This document shows, piece after piece, positions 26,304 to 34,805 of a DNA stretch of 64,000 bases. A program made the translations under genes and the position numbers. Source of the stretch: Sphingomonas hylomeconis (lineage in GTDB: Bacteria; Pseudomonadota; Alphaproteobacteria; Sphingomonadales; Sphingomonadaceae); contig NZ_JANQBK010000013.1 of NCBI RefSeq assembly GCF_025370105.1, positions 1 through 64,000 of the forward strand. The letters run 5' to 3'. Every line of letters starts with the position of its first letter. Position 1 is the first letter of the stretch. The notes beneath the pieces were generated by a model that was given only the letters and a program-made list of their open reading frames with translations, was not told the origin of the DNA and ran no database searches.

Positions 26304-26377
26304 TGCCCTGTCGTCTAATGGTAAGACTGCGGTTTCTGATACCGCCTATCGAGGTTCGAATCCTCGCGGGGCATCCA
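26304..26377 (+). tRNA. tRNA-Gln (anticodon CTG)
   Basis: A complete cloverleaf: acceptor TGCCCTG / CGGGGCA (one G-T pair), D arm GTCT-AATGGTA-AGAC, anticodon arm GCGGT-TTCTGAT-ACCGC, and T arm GAGG-TTCGAAT-CCTC. The loop gives anticodon CTG, which reads CAG (Gln). The discriminator is T and the CCA end is encoded at 26375-26377. It lies between ppx, on the other strand, and an HPr-kinase-like gene. Confidence 0.95.
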
Positions 26378-26463
26378 GCGACTTTCCGATCCCACATCGT
26401 GCTCCCGCGCTTCGTGCCGGTCGCGGCCTCACGCGCTGTCGTGCCACGGCGGCGAGCCATGCT

Positions 26464-27330
26464 ATGCCGCTCGGCGTGCATAGCCCGTCCCTGTCGCCGA
26501 ATCGCCCTGCCGCCCGCTGCATCGCTTATGGGTATGCAGTCCGGACGACATTGCCCCTGCCGGGCGCGATTGCGCGGACCGGGGATGGCGCGGCGATCGA
26601 TATCGAGGTGATCGAGGCTCCGGTCTCCGGCGGCGGCGCGATCGACGGGCCGTATCAGCGGGTGCCGGGTGGCGTGATCTTCACGGCGCGAAACGTCGCC
26701 CGCTATCTGTGCACCGCGACGTCGATCAGCATCGAGCGCAATGCCGGGGTGAGCGACGAGCGCGTTGCCGGCCTGCTGATCGCCACCGCGCTGCCGGCAT
26801 GCTTGTGGATGCGTGGCGAGATCGTTCTGCACGCCGCTGCCGTCGTGCTGCCGGGCGCGACCCGCGCGGTGGCGATCCTGGGCGCGTCCGGCAGCGGCAA
26901 ATCGACGTTGCTCCACGCGCTGGTCGCACGCGGCGCACGCGTGCTGGCCGACGACAGTCTGTGCGTCTCGCCGGGCGCGGCGGGCAGGGGGCTGGCGGGG
27001 GGCTATTTCCTCGGCTCCGAGCCGCGCATCTTTCATGCGGTGCGCCCCGAACAGTCGCTGCTATCCGCCCCGCTCGCGGCGGCGATCATCCTGGATCTGC
27101 CGCGATCGAGCGGCGTTGCGGTGATCAGCCGGCTCGAACCGCTGGCCGCCTTCCAGGCATTGCTCGACCACCGCCATCGGCCGCGCATCCCGGCCGTGCT
27201 CGGGCTGGAGGCGGGATTGTTGCCGCGGCTGGCGAGCTTGGCGCAAATGCTGCCGGTGCATCGCTGGCAGCGGCGCGAGGGGCGGGCGGCGCTCGGTGCG
27301 GAGGAGCTAACCTTGCTTGCGCGGCTCTAG
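26464..27330 (+). CDS. HPr kinase/phosphorylase-like (HprK C-terminal-type) protein
   Basis: A 288-residue protein with a P-loop GASGSGKSTLLHAL at about residue 140 and a following LLADDSL-like LADDSLCVSPG, typical of the HprK/PEP-carboxykinase-like kinases often annotated as serine kinases. The N-terminal HprK domain is absent, as is the usual alphaproteobacterial short HprK context (no PTS genes nearby). Similar stand-alone proteins occur in RiPP and lasso-peptide gene clusters, but none is adjacent. The substrate is unknown. ATG 26464 is one of two close ATGs (26459 is out of frame). Confidence 0.75.
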   Translation: MPLGVHSPSLSPNRPAARCIAYGYAVRTTLPLPGAIARTGDGAAIDIEVIEAPVSGGGAIDGPYQRVPGGVIFTARNVARYLCTATSISIERNAGVSDERVAGLLIATALPACLWMRGEIVLHAAAVVLPGATRAVAILGASGSGKSTLLHALVARGARVLADDSLCVSPGAAGRGLAGGYFLGSEPRIFHAVRPEQSLLSAPLAAAIILDLPRSSGVAVISRLEPLAAFQALLDHRHRPRIPAVLGLEAGLLPRLASLAQMLPVHRWQRREGRAALGAEELTLLARL

Positions 27331-27971
27331 TCGAGCGCGGCGCGCATCGCCGCTCCGGCGACGAACGGCGCGCCGGCGAGCAGCAGCAGCACGATCGCGC
27401 CAAGCAGCTTGAACGCGCCGGCACCGCCCTCGATCGAGCCGGCACCGAAGATCAGCAGCGGTACGGCCAGTGGCAGCATGACGAGTCCGGCGACCGCGCC
27501 GGCGCCACGCAGCCCCATGACCAACGCGGCGGTGGTCACCGCCAGCGCGGCCAGCCCCGGCGTGCCGATCAGCAGCCCGAGCTCGATCGCCAGCAGCGTG
27601 CGCCCCGACAGATCGAGCAGGCCGGCCGCTGCCACGGCGGCGAGCATCACCGGCGGGCCGAAGCTCAGCCAGTGTGCGACGATCTTGGCGGCGGCAACGG
27701 TGGTCATGCTCAGCCCGCGTACGGCCAGTTGGTCGAGCACCCCGGCATCACCATCCGGCGCGACCAGGCGTTCCACCGGCAGCAGTGCGGCAAGCAGCGC
27801 CGCCGCCCAGATCACCCCGCCGCCGACCCGCGCGAGCAGGCGCGCGTCGGGGCCGATCGCGAACGGAAACAGGATCGCGACCAGCAGGAAGAAGGCGACG
27901 ACCAGCGTCGCGCCGCCACTGGCCCAGGCGCGGCGCACGTCGCGCGCGATCAGCGCGATGACGACGGTCAT
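27327..27971 (-). CDS. ccmB: Heme exporter protein CcmB
   Basis: A 214-residue, six-helix membrane protein beginning VVIALIARDVRRAWASGGA, the usual CcmB start, with LLPVERLVAPDGDAGVLDQL conserved. CcmB is the permease of the CcmAB ABC complex, which uses ATP to release holo-CcmE in cytochrome c maturation. Its start overlaps the ccmA stop by four bases. The remaining ccm genes are not in this window. Confidence 0.92.
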   Translation of the reverse strand: MTVVIALIARDVRRAWASGGATLVVAFFLLVAILFPFAIGPDARLLARVGGGVIWAAALLAALLPVERLVAPDGDAGVLDQLAVRGLSMTTVAAAKIVAHWLSFGPPVMLAAVAAAGLLDLSGRTLLAIELGLLIGTPGLAALAVTTAALVMGLRGAGAVAGLVMLPLAVPLLIFGAGSIEGGAGAFKLLGAIVLLLLAGAPFVAGAAMRAALD

Positions 27972-28549
27972 GCCGCGGCGCCCAGCACGATGCGGTGTGC
28001 CCCGGGCAGCGCAAGCGGGAGATGCGTCGCGACCAGTGCAATTCCCCCGGCCGCGCGATGCTGCGCGATCGCCGCTTCCAGCAAGGTCGTCGCGCGCTGG
28101 TCGAGGCCGTTGGCCGGTTCGTCGAGCAGCCAGATCGGCGCGCCACTCGCCGCGACGCGCGCCAGCCCGGCGCGCTTGCGTTGCCCGGTCGATAGCAGAC
28201 GCACGGGGACGGGCGCGAGCGCGGTGAGATCGAATGCGGCGAGCGCCGCGGCGATGGGCAGCGGCCGTCCGTCGATCGCTGCCCAGAAGCCGAGCGCGCG
28301 GGCCAGCGGCAGTTCCGGATCGAGCGCGTTATCCTCGGTCAGCAGGGCGCGGTTCCCGGTGATCGCGACCGTCCCCGCGGCGGGCGGCAACAGCCCGGCG
28401 GCCACCCGCACCAGGCTCGACTTGCCGATCCCGTTGGCCCCGACGACCACCGCCGCCGCGCCGGCGCGCAAGGCAAAGGACAGGTCGGCGAACAGCATCC
28501 GGCCGCCGCGCGCGCAACTCACCGCATCGAACGCCAGCGCCGCGCTCAA
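27968..28549 (-). CDS. ccmA: Heme exporter ATP-binding protein CcmA
   Basis: A 193-residue ABC ATPase. Walker A is GANGIGKSSLVRVAAGL, the signature is LLSTGQRKRAGLARV and Walker B is IWLLDEPANGLD. These are characteristic of CcmA, partner of CcmB. I chose the TTG at 28549, whose TTGA overlap with the upstream stop suggests coupled translation and which gives SAALAFDAVSCARGGRMLF at the N-terminus; a longer frame starting at an ATG at 28666 lies entirely within the upstream gene and is less likely. Confidence 0.88.
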   Translation of the reverse strand: MSAALAFDAVSCARGGRMLFADLSFALRAGAAAVVVGANGIGKSSLVRVAAGLLPPAAGTVAITGNRALLTEDNALDPELPLARALGFWAAIDGRPLPIAAALAAFDLTALAPVPVRLLSTGQRKRAGLARVAASGAPIWLLDEPANGLDQRATTLLEAAIAQHRAAGGIALVATHLPLALPGAHRIVLGAAA

Positions 28550-28959
28550 GCGACCCCATCCTCCAGCGCGTGCATGTCGTCGTCCGACAGGCCGAAATGG
28601 TGGCCGATCTCGTGGATCATGACATGCGATACCAGCGCCTGCAGCCCCACCCCCGTCTCGATCCATTCGTCCAGGATCGCGCGGCGATAGAGATGGATGC
28701 GGTCGGGCGGCGCGCCCGACTCGCTCGACGATTTCTCCCCCAGCGGGCGGCCGTGATACAGGCCCGTCAGGTCGAGCGGATGTTCGATGCCGAGCGCCGC
28801 CAGCGTCTCGTCATCGGCGAGGTCCTCGACGATCAGCACCACGTCGCCGAGATGGTCGCGAAATTCGCGCGGCAGGCCCTCCAGCGTGGCGAGCGCAATC
28901 TCCTCGATTGCGGCGGCGTCGGGCGGAAGATCGCGGGCGGGTTGATCCAGGGCGGCCAT
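28546..28959 (-). CDS. Zincin-like metallopeptidase family protein
   Basis: A 137-residue small protein with an HExxH zinc motif in MIHEIGHHFGLSDDDMHALE near the C-terminus and the family's conserved ALGIEHPLDLTGLYHGRP and RIHLYRRAILDE segments. It belongs to the minimal zincin (metallopeptidase) family widespread in proteobacteria and actinobacteria; the substrate is unknown. The stop overlaps the ccmA start, so the three genes likely form one operon. Confidence 0.88.
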   Translation of the reverse strand: MAALDQPARDLPPDAAAIEEIALATLEGLPREFRDHLGDVVLIVEDLADDETLAALGIEHPLDLTGLYHGRPLGEKSSSESGAPPDRIHLYRRAILDEWIETGVGLQALVSHVMIHEIGHHFGLSDDDMHALEDGVA

Positions 28960-29008
28960 GCGCTAAGCCTTACGCACTGGGCGCACGCGGCGCCAGCGGG
29001 AGACCAAG

Positions 29009-29302
29009 GTGGCGATCGAGCAGTTGAGCGAGGCCGAGCGGGCCGAGGCATTGGACGCGCTCGACGAATGGGATTTCGACGAATCGCGCGATGCGATCAC
29101 GCGCAGCTTCACCTTCGGCGATTTCAGCCAGGCCTTTGCCTTCATGACGCGAGTCGCGCTGCTCGCGGAGAAGGCGGATCATCACCCCGAATGGTCAAAC
29201 GTCTGGAACCGCGTCGAAATCCTGCTCACGACGCACGATGCGGGCGGTTTGTCGCATCGCGACGTCGACATGGCGGAAGCGATCGACGCGCTGGTGGAAT
29301 AA
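29009..29302 (+). CDS. phhB: 4a-hydroxytetrahydrobiopterin dehydratase
   Basis: A 97-residue pterin-4a-carbinolamine dehydratase. The catalytic region is [20 protein letters not shown] followed by [17 protein letters not shown], with the active-site histidine pair. The enzyme recycles the tetrahydropterin cofactor of aromatic amino acid hydroxylases. GTG 29009 is preceded by GGGAGACCAAG. No phenylalanine hydroxylase is adjacent. Divergent from the metallopeptidase gene. Confidence 0.94.
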   Translation: MAIEQLSEAERAEALDALDEWDFDESRDAITRSFTFGDFSQAFAFMTRVALLAEKADHHPEWSNVWNRVEILLTTHDAGGLSHRDVDMAEAIDALVE

Positions 29303-29352
29303 TCCGACAATTTGCGGCAAGAGACGCGGCGAAAAAATCGTAAGGAAGCGAC

Positions 29353-29721
29353 ATGCCCAAAACCGTCTTGGTCGTCGAGGATGAGCCCAGTGTGCTGCTT
29401 TTTCTCGAAGAAGGCCTCGATGAACGCGGCTTCGACGTGATCAGCGCGCGCAATGGCGGCGAAGCACTACACATCCTGGGCAGCAATCCGCTCGACGTCG
29501 CGGTGCTGGTGGCCGACATCCGCATCGGCGAAGGGATCGATGGATGGGAGATCGCCCGCTGCGCGCGCGACATCGAGCCGGCGCTCCCGATCGTCTACAT
29601 CACCGGCGACAGCGCCGGCGCATGGGACGAGCAAGGCGTGCCCAATAGCCGCCTGCTGCAGAAGCCGTTCACCCGGCTCGACCTCGCGGATGCGATCAAC
29701 GGCCTGCTCGAAACGGCCTAA
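29353..29721 (+). CDS. Single-domain response regulator (receiver only)
   Basis: A 122-residue CheY-like receiver. The acidic pocket is VVEDEP (E9, D10), the phosphoacceptor is D55 in VLVADIRIGEG, the conserved Thr is in VYITGDS and the Lys is in LLQKPFTRLDL. No output domain is present. An AAGGAAG site precedes the ATG. No sensor kinase is nearby, so its input is unknown. The 3' end overlaps the SDR gene on the other strand by four bases. Confidence 0.93.
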   Translation: MPKTVLVVEDEPSVLLFLEEGLDERGFDVISARNGGEALHILGSNPLDVAVLVADIRIGEGIDGWEIARCARDIEPALPIVYITGDSAGAWDEQGVPNSRLLQKPFTRLDLADAINGLLETA

Positions 29722-30530
29722 CCCCGCGGCCGGCGGCGCATCGTCTTGCGCAATTGGCCGGGCATCCAGCGCGCGGCGAATTTCATGCGCTGTGCGGTCT
29801 TGCCGACATAGGTCAGCACCGGATCGCCGTGCACCGCCGCCCAGGCCGCCTCGGCCACGGCCGCGACCGGGGTCAGTTCGAGCCCGGCCCCGGTTACCGT
29901 CTCGCGGATCGAGCGGTTTGAGCCTTCCACCGGCGAGGCCAGCAGCGGCGTATCGATGAAGCTCGGCAGTAACGCGCGCACCTTGATCCCGCCGCCATCG
30001 GCCCCGGCATGCGCCCATTCGCCGTCCAGGCCCTCGCTCATCGCGCGCACCGCGAACTTCGTCATCGAATAGGGCACGAGCCCTGCCGAGCCATAGATCG
30101 CCGAGGCCGAGGCAGTGTTGAGCATGCACGAGCCCGGGGTCCGCGCCAGATAGGCATAACCGATCCGCGCGCCGTTCAGCGCACCCATCAGGTTGATCGC
30201 GATCACCCGATCGATCTCGGCGAAACCGGTCTCGGCAAGCGGCCCGCCCGATCCGATCCCGGCATTGTTGAATAACACGTCCAGCTGCCCGCCGCTGGCG
30301 GCGGTGAACGCATCGAGCGTGGCGACCCAGGCATCGCGGTCGCGCACGTCCATGACATAGGTGCTGGCCATGCCGGCGGGGAGCAGCGCGGCGGTCTCTG
30401 CCAAGCCGGCCGCGTTGACATCGGCCAGCCCGACGCGCCAGCCGCGGGCGGCGAACAGTTGCGCCGTGGCACGCCCGATCCCCGAGCCGCCGCCGGTGAT
30501 GAAGATCGCCTTGTGTGTCGTGCTGGCCAT
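29718..30530 (-). CDS. SDR family oxidoreductase
   Basis: A 270-residue classical short-chain dehydrogenase. The cofactor motif is FITGGGSGIGRATAQLFAAR, the NNAG motif is LFNNAGIGSGG, and the catalytic Ser-Tyr-Lys are in NTASASAIYG and PYSMTKFAVRA. The substrate is not known. The chosen ATG 30530 gives the normal N-terminus (ASTTHKAIFITGGG); a start at 30545 would add five residues. Confidence 0.9.
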   Translation of the reverse strand: MASTTHKAIFITGGGSGIGRATAQLFAARGWRVGLADVNAAGLAETAALLPAGMASTYVMDVRDRDAWVATLDAFTAASGGQLDVLFNNAGIGSGGPLAETGFAEIDRVIAINLMGALNGARIGYAYLARTPGSCMLNTASASAIYGSAGLVPYSMTKFAVRAMSEGLDGEWAHAGADGGGIKVRALLPSFIDTPLLASPVEGSNRSIRETVTGAGLELTPVAAVAEAAWAAVHGDPVLTYVGKTAQRMKFAARWMPGQLRKTMRRRPRG

Positions 30531-30541
30531 TCTGCGCTCCC

Positions 30542-30681
30542 TCATCCCGGACGTGTTCCGGCGCCCCTAGCGCCACACGGTGTCTCGTCCTTGCTTTGCG
30601 ACACCGCGGCCGCCGGAACAAGCCGGCACCGATCCTATCGCCTCCCGGGCACTGCTCCGGCCTTCGCCGGGAAACGATAGG
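30542..30681. repeat. Palindromic repeats before the ABC operon
   Basis: CATCCCGGACGTGTTCCGG at 30543-30561 belongs to the CCGGA-type repeat family. A second hairpin at 30634-30681 has arms CCTATCG / CGATAGG with CCCGGGC / GCCGGGA inside. Both lie in the gap between the divergent SDR and ABC genes. Confidence 0.6.
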
Positions 30682-30735
30682 AATCGCCGCGACTTCCGTT
30701 TGACCCTCCCCGCTTGCTCCCGCACAACCCCGGCG

Positions 30736-31509
30736 ATGCAGATCCAATCGCCCGGACCCTCGGTTGCCCTTGCCGGCGTCACCAAAAGCTATGGCGAGAC
30801 GGTCGCGGTGGACGACGTGTCGCTCGAGATCGCCGGCGGCAGTTTCGTGGCCCTGGTCGGCGCCTCGGGATCGGGCAAATCGACCTTGCTCAAGACGATC
30901 AACCGGCTGGTCGAGCCGACATCGGGCCGCATCGCGATCGGCGGCGAGGACGTCACCGCCGCCGAACCCCACGCGCTGCGCCGGCGGATCGGTTACGTAT
31001 TTCAGAATATCGGCCTGTTCCCGCACATGAACGTCGCCGAGAATATCGTCATCGGGCTGCGCATCGCCGGCACGAGCGCAAACGGCCGCGCGGCCGAATT
31101 GCTCGAGCTGGTCGATCTGCCCGCCGCGTTCGCCACGCGCATGCCCGATGCGCTGTCCGGCGGGCAGCGCCAGCGCGTCGGCGTGGCACGCGCGCTGGCC
31201 ACCGCGCCGGGGCTGATGCTGATGGACGAGCCGTTCGGCGCGCTCGATCCGGTCACGCGCGACCAGCTCGGCGTGCGCGTGCGGGAACTGCATGATCGGC
31301 TCGGCCTGACCACGATCATGGTGACGCACGACATGGCCGAGGCACTGTTGCTCGCCGATCGCGTGCTGGTGATGGAGCGCGGGCGGATCGTCGCCGATGC
31401 GGTCCCGCGCGCGCTGCTGGCAGGGGACGGTGGCGCGGCGGCGGATGCGCTGGTCGCGGTGCCGCGCGAGCAGGCGCGTCGGCTGCAGGCGCTGGAGCGC
31501 GGACAATGA
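30736..31509 (+). CDS. ABC transporter ATP-binding protein, osmolyte type (OpuBA/ProV-like)
   Basis: A 257-residue ABC ATPase. Walker A is GASGSGKSTLLKTINRL, the signature is ALSGGQRQRVGVARAL, and Walker B is LMDEPFGALDPVTR. KTINRLVEPTSGRI is typical of glycine betaine/choline/carnitine importers of the OpuB/OpuC group, and no C-terminal CBS pair is present. It is coupled (ATGA) to a fused permease/binding protein, giving a two-gene importer. Likely imports a quaternary amine or related osmolyte; substrate inferred. Confidence 0.92.
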   Translation: MQIQSPGPSVALAGVTKSYGETVAVDDVSLEIAGGSFVALVGASGSGKSTLLKTINRLVEPTSGRIAIGGEDVTAAEPHALRRRIGYVFQNIGLFPHMNVAENIVIGLRIAGTSANGRAAELLELVDLPAAFATRMPDALSGGQRQRVGVARALATAPGLMLMDEPFGALDPVTRDQLGVRVRELHDRLGLTTIMVTHDMAEALLLADRVLVMERGRIVADAVPRALLAGDGGAAADALVAVPREQARRLQALERGQ

Positions 31510-33065
31510 GCGCGTTCCTCGAGGCGATGGGCCGCGTGCCCGATCTGCTTGCCGCGCACCTGCTGGTCGCGGCGTCGGCACTGGTGCTCGGCCTGGTCAT
31601 CAGCCTGCCCCTGGTGGTGTGGTCGGCGCGCCATCCGGGCCTCGCCCGCGTGACGCTGGGCTTCGCCAGCCTGATCCAGACCATTCCCAGCCTCGCGCTG
31701 CTGGCGCTTTTCTATCCGCTGCTGCTGTCGCTCTCCGCGCTGGTCGGCGGCGGCGTGCCGGCGCTCGGATTCCTGCCGTCGCTGCTCGCGCTCACCCTGT
31801 ACGCATTGCTGCCGATCCTGCGCAACGGCATCACCGGCCTCAACGGTCTCGATCCGGCGGTGATCGAGGCGGCGGATGGCGTCGGCATGACCGCGGGGCA
31901 AAAGCTGCGCCTGGTCGAAGCGCCGCTGGTCGCGCCGGTGCTGATGGCGGGCATCCGCACCGCCGCGGTCTGGACGATCGGCGCCGCCACGCTGTCGACC
32001 ACGGTCGGCCAGCCGAGCCTCGGCGACATGATCTTTGCCGGATTGCAGACGCAGAACTGGGCGCTGGTGCTGGCCGGTTGCCTCAGCGCCGCCGGGCTCG
32101 CGCTGGCGGTCGATGCGCTGCTCGGAATGATCGAACACGGCATCCGCCACCGCCGCCGCGCGCAGGTCTGGATCGCCGCGGCGGTGCTGGCGCAGGGCGT
32201 CGGCATCGCGCTCGCCCCGCTCTGGCCGCGTGCCGGCGACGACAAGGTGATCACGATCGGCGCCAAGGGCTTCTCCGAACAGTTCATCCTCGCGCGTCTG
32301 ATCGGCCACCGCCTGGAGCGCGCCGGCTATACCGTGCGCTACCGCGAAGGGCTCGGCTCGGCGGTCGTGTTCGGCGCGCTGAAAAGCAACGATATCGATG
32401 TGTATGTCGATTATTCGGGCACCGTCTGGGCCAACGAGATGCGCCGCAGCGACGTGCCGACGCGCGCCGCCATGCTGTCGCAGATCGGCGCCTGGTCACA
32501 GCAGAAATTCGGCATCACGCAGTTGGGCTCGCTGGGCTTCGAGAATGCCTATGCCTTCGCCATGCGCGGCGACGATGCCGCCCGGCGCGGCATCGTCTCG
32601 CTCGACGATCTGGCTGCCGCGGCGCCGTCGCTCAATTTCGCTGCCGATCTCGAATTCCTCGAAAGGCCCGAATGGGCTGCGGTAAAGCGCGCCTATCCGC
32701 TGCGGTTCAAATCGGCGCATGCTTACGCCCCGACCTTCATGTACCGCGCATTGGACAGCAGGCAGGGCGACGTGATCTCCGCTTTCTCCTCCGATGGCCG
32801 CATCGCCGCACAGAAGCTGACCGTGCTGACCGATCCGCGCCGCGCGATCCCGAGCTATGATGCGATCCTGCTCGTCTCGCGCACCGCCTCGCGCGACCAA
32901 AAGCTAACCGATGCGTTGACGCCCCTGGTCGGGCAGATATCCGTCGCGGCGATGCGGGAGGCGAATTACATGGTCGATCGCGACCGGAACAAGGCCACGC
33001 CGGAGCAGGCGGCGCGATGGCTCGAACAGAAGGCGCGGCTGAACCGTCCGCTGGAAGCGCGCTGA
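31506..33065 (+). CDS. ABC transporter permease fused to its substrate-binding protein (OpuBB-OpuBC-like)
   Basis: A 519-residue fusion. Residues 1-about 235 are the permease with helices and the EAA loop (AVIEAADGVGMTAGQKLRLV), followed by about 280 residues of a type-2 binding protein starting KVITIGAKGFSEQFILARLI with YVDYSGTVWANEM, hallmarks of OpuAC-type glycine-betaine binding domains. The binding domain would face the periplasm, tethered to the permease. Start overlaps the ATPase stop by four bases; the stop shares a base with the next gene (TGATG). Confidence 0.92.
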   Translation: MSAFLEAMGRVPDLLAAHLLVAASALVLGLVISLPLVVWSARHPGLARVTLGFASLIQTIPSLALLALFYPLLLSLSALVGGGVPALGFLPSLLALTLYALLPILRNGITGLNGLDPAVIEAADGVGMTAGQKLRLVEAPLVAPVLMAGIRTAAVWTIGAATLSTTVGQPSLGDMIFAGLQTQNWALVLAGCLSAAGLALAVDALLGMIEHGIRHRRRAQVWIAAAVLAQGVGIALAPLWPRAGDDKVITIGAKGFSEQFILARLIGHRLERAGYTVRYREGLGSAVVFGALKSNDIDVYVDYSGTVWANEMRRSDVPTRAAMLSQIGAWSQQKFGITQLGSLGFENAYAFAMRGDDAARRGIVSLDDLAAAAPSLNFAADLEFLERPEWAAVKRAYPLRFKSAHAYAPTFMYRALDSRQGDVISAFSSDGRIAAQKLTVLTDPRRAIPSYDAILLVSRTASRDQKLTDALTPLVGQISVAAMREANYMVDRDRNKATPEQAARWLEQKARLNRPLEAR

Positions 33066-33916
33066 TGGCGCTCGCCGATCTTTCCCCGTTCGCGCCGATC
33101 AAGCGCCGCATCGTCGGCGAAGTGCGCGCGGTGTTCAACGATCAGAAGCGCGGGCAGCAACCCGTGCAGCGCCGCACCGATGGTCTGTTCGGGCCCCAGT
33201 CCGCAGCCTGGACGGTGCATGGCGATGTCACGACGATGATGGTCGGCGGTGTCGCCTCCCTGCTGATGCAGATGCTTCACCCCGCGGTGCTGGCCGGCGT
33301 GTGGGATCACAGCGATTTCCGCAACGACATGATCGGGCGATTGCGGCGCACCGCGCGGTTCATCGCCGTCACCACCTATGGCGCGCGCGACGATGCCGAG
33401 GCGCTGATCGCGCGCATCCGCAAGATCCACCACCATGTCGTCGGTACGCTGCCCGATGGCACGCCGTACAGCGCGGACGATCCGCGGCTGCTCGCCTGGG
33501 TGCATGTGACGGAAATGACCAGCTTCCTCGATGCCTGGCTGGCCTATGGCAATCCGGCGATGCCGCTGGCCGAGCAGGATCGCTATTTCGCCGAAGTGGC
33601 GCTGATCGGTGAGAAACTCGGCGCCGATCCCGTGCCGCGCAGCAAGGCCGAGGCACTGGCGCTGATCCAGGCGATGCGCCCCGAACTGGTCGCCGATGCG
33701 CGCAGTCGCGAGGTCGCGCAGATCGTGCTGTCGCAACGCGCGCCGAAGCGCGCCGCGCAACCGATCCAGGCGGTGACGTTCCAGGCCGCGGTCGATCTGC
33801 TGCCGCGCTGGGCGCGTGAGATGCATGGCCTGCCCGCGTCGGGCCTGGGCCGGCCGCTAGTGGCGGCTGGCACGTTCGGGCTGGCCAAGACGTTGCGCTG
33901 GGCGTTTCACGACTGA
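33065..33916 (+). CDS. MpaB-like oxygenase (DUF2236) family protein
   Basis: A 283-residue protein of the DUF2236/MpaB (latex-clearing/rubber oxygenase-like) family. The conserved stretches are LLMQMLHPAVLAGVWDHSDF, RRTARFIAVTTYGARDDAEA and LLAWVHVTEMTSFLDAWLAY. Such proteins bind heme, with a histidine as axial ligand. The ATG shares a base with the upstream stop, so it may be co-transcribed with the importer. The biological substrate is unknown. Confidence 0.85.
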   Translation: MALADLSPFAPIKRRIVGEVRAVFNDQKRGQQPVQRRTDGLFGPQSAAWTVHGDVTTMMVGGVASLLMQMLHPAVLAGVWDHSDFRNDMIGRLRRTARFIAVTTYGARDDAEALIARIRKIHHHVVGTLPDGTPYSADDPRLLAWVHVTEMTSFLDAWLAYGNPAMPLAEQDRYFAEVALIGEKLGADPVPRSKAEALALIQAMRPELVADARSREVAQIVLSQRAPKRAAQPIQAVTFQAAVDLLPRWAREMHGLPASGLGRPLVAAGTFGLAKTLRWAFHD

Positions 33917-33951
33917 GCGTTTGTTCTTCGCACGGCATGCAACCGATACGG

Positions 33952-34554
33952 TTATTCCTGCAGGCAACGGCTGAGCGCACTCAGCGGCAGGGGGCTGGAG
34001 AAGTGAAACCCGAACGCGCCGTCCTGCACCCAGCGCACGCAGCCGAACAGGCACAGGTCATGGCCTGGGACGCTGATCTGCCCGGTCTGGCCGCGTTCGA
34101 CCGTGATCTCGGCGATAAGCCGAACGCCGCCGGGGGAGATGTTGCCGATATCCACCGGCACGGCGCGACCAGCGATGCGCAGCACCGCCTTGAGCCGCAC
34201 CGGGAAGCGCGGTGCGCGGGCGACCAGGCCGTCAGCGCTCATCAGGCAGAATACCGGGTTGAGATCCTGCTTATGGTCGAATTCCATACCCACCCTGGTG
34301 CCGTTGACCCAGCGTATCGTCGCCGAGGCAAGCGGCATGCCGCGCATCTCCACCGCGACACGCATTCCTACTGTCGCCGAGAAAGCGATCCGCGCCATCA
34401 GCCCGAATTCGGACAGATTGAGCACCAGGCAGGCGGTGGTCGATCGGCCGTCATGGATCTTGCCGATCAGCAAGACGGTCGCCGACCGCGCGGCGCGCCT
34501 GGAATCCGGTTGCGCCATTTGCGCGGGCGCGGGGTGAACGCAGGGCATCGTCAT
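33952..34554 (-). CDS. Tandem PilZ domain protein (c-di-GMP binding)
   Basis: A 200-residue cytoplasmic protein with two PilZ domains. Each keeps both parts of the c-di-GMP motif: RRAAR with NLSEFG in the first domain, and RFPVR with NISPGG in the second. The intact RxxxR and (D/N)xSxxG motifs predict binding of cyclic di-GMP. It is the last gene of an operon of surface proteins, and its ATG overlaps the upstream stop (ATGA), so the second messenger may control those proteins. Another ATG at 34548, with GGAGA six bases upstream, is an alternative start. Confidence 0.88.
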   Translation of the reverse strand: MTMPCVHPAPAQMAQPDSRRAARSATVLLIGKIHDGRSTTACLVLNLSEFGLMARIAFSATVGMRVAVEMRGMPLASATIRWVNGTRVGMEFDHKQDLNPVFCLMSADGLVARAPRFPVRLKAVLRIAGRAVPVDIGNISPGGVRLIAEITVERGQTGQISVPGHDLCLFGCVRWVQDGAFGFHFSSPLPLSALSRCLQE

Positions 34555-34805
34555 TCTCCGCGGTCGGGACCTGCCGACGGGGGCAAAATCGCGCGCAAAT
34601 GACGCGCGCGATATTTGACCCGCTGCCAGAATGTCGCGTCGGTCAGCCGCCATTGCCGGATCGCCTCGTCGCACAGCACCGCGACGATCGCGTCGGCCTC
34701 CGTCGCGCTACGCCGCGCGAAATCGCCGGCGAACGCGTCGAGCGCGGCCGCCTGATCGGCACCGGCCGGGACGCGAAGCCTGGCGACGTCGCGCACCGAT
34801 GCCAT
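34551..34805 (-). CDS. Small hypothetical protein, operon with PilZ protein
   Basis: An 84-residue, mostly helical protein without signal peptide or membrane segment. Positively charged near the C-terminus (RVKYRARHLRAIL). No family is recognised. It overlaps the genes on both sides (TAATG with the upstream gene, ATGA with PilZ), which supports it being a real part of this operon. Possibly cytoplasmic, perhaps linking the PilZ protein to the envelope proteins; that is only inferred from position. Confidence 0.7.
   Translation of the reverse strand: MASVRDVARLRVPAGADQAAALDAFAGDFARRSATEADAIVAVLCDEAIRQWRLTDATFWQRVKYRARHLRAILPPSAGPDRGE

Noticed and set aside
28549..28666. Longer N-terminus for CcmA from an upstream ATG
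   Set aside because: The extra residues lie inside the upstream zincin gene and resemble out-of-frame arginine-rich translation; the TTG start matches the family length.
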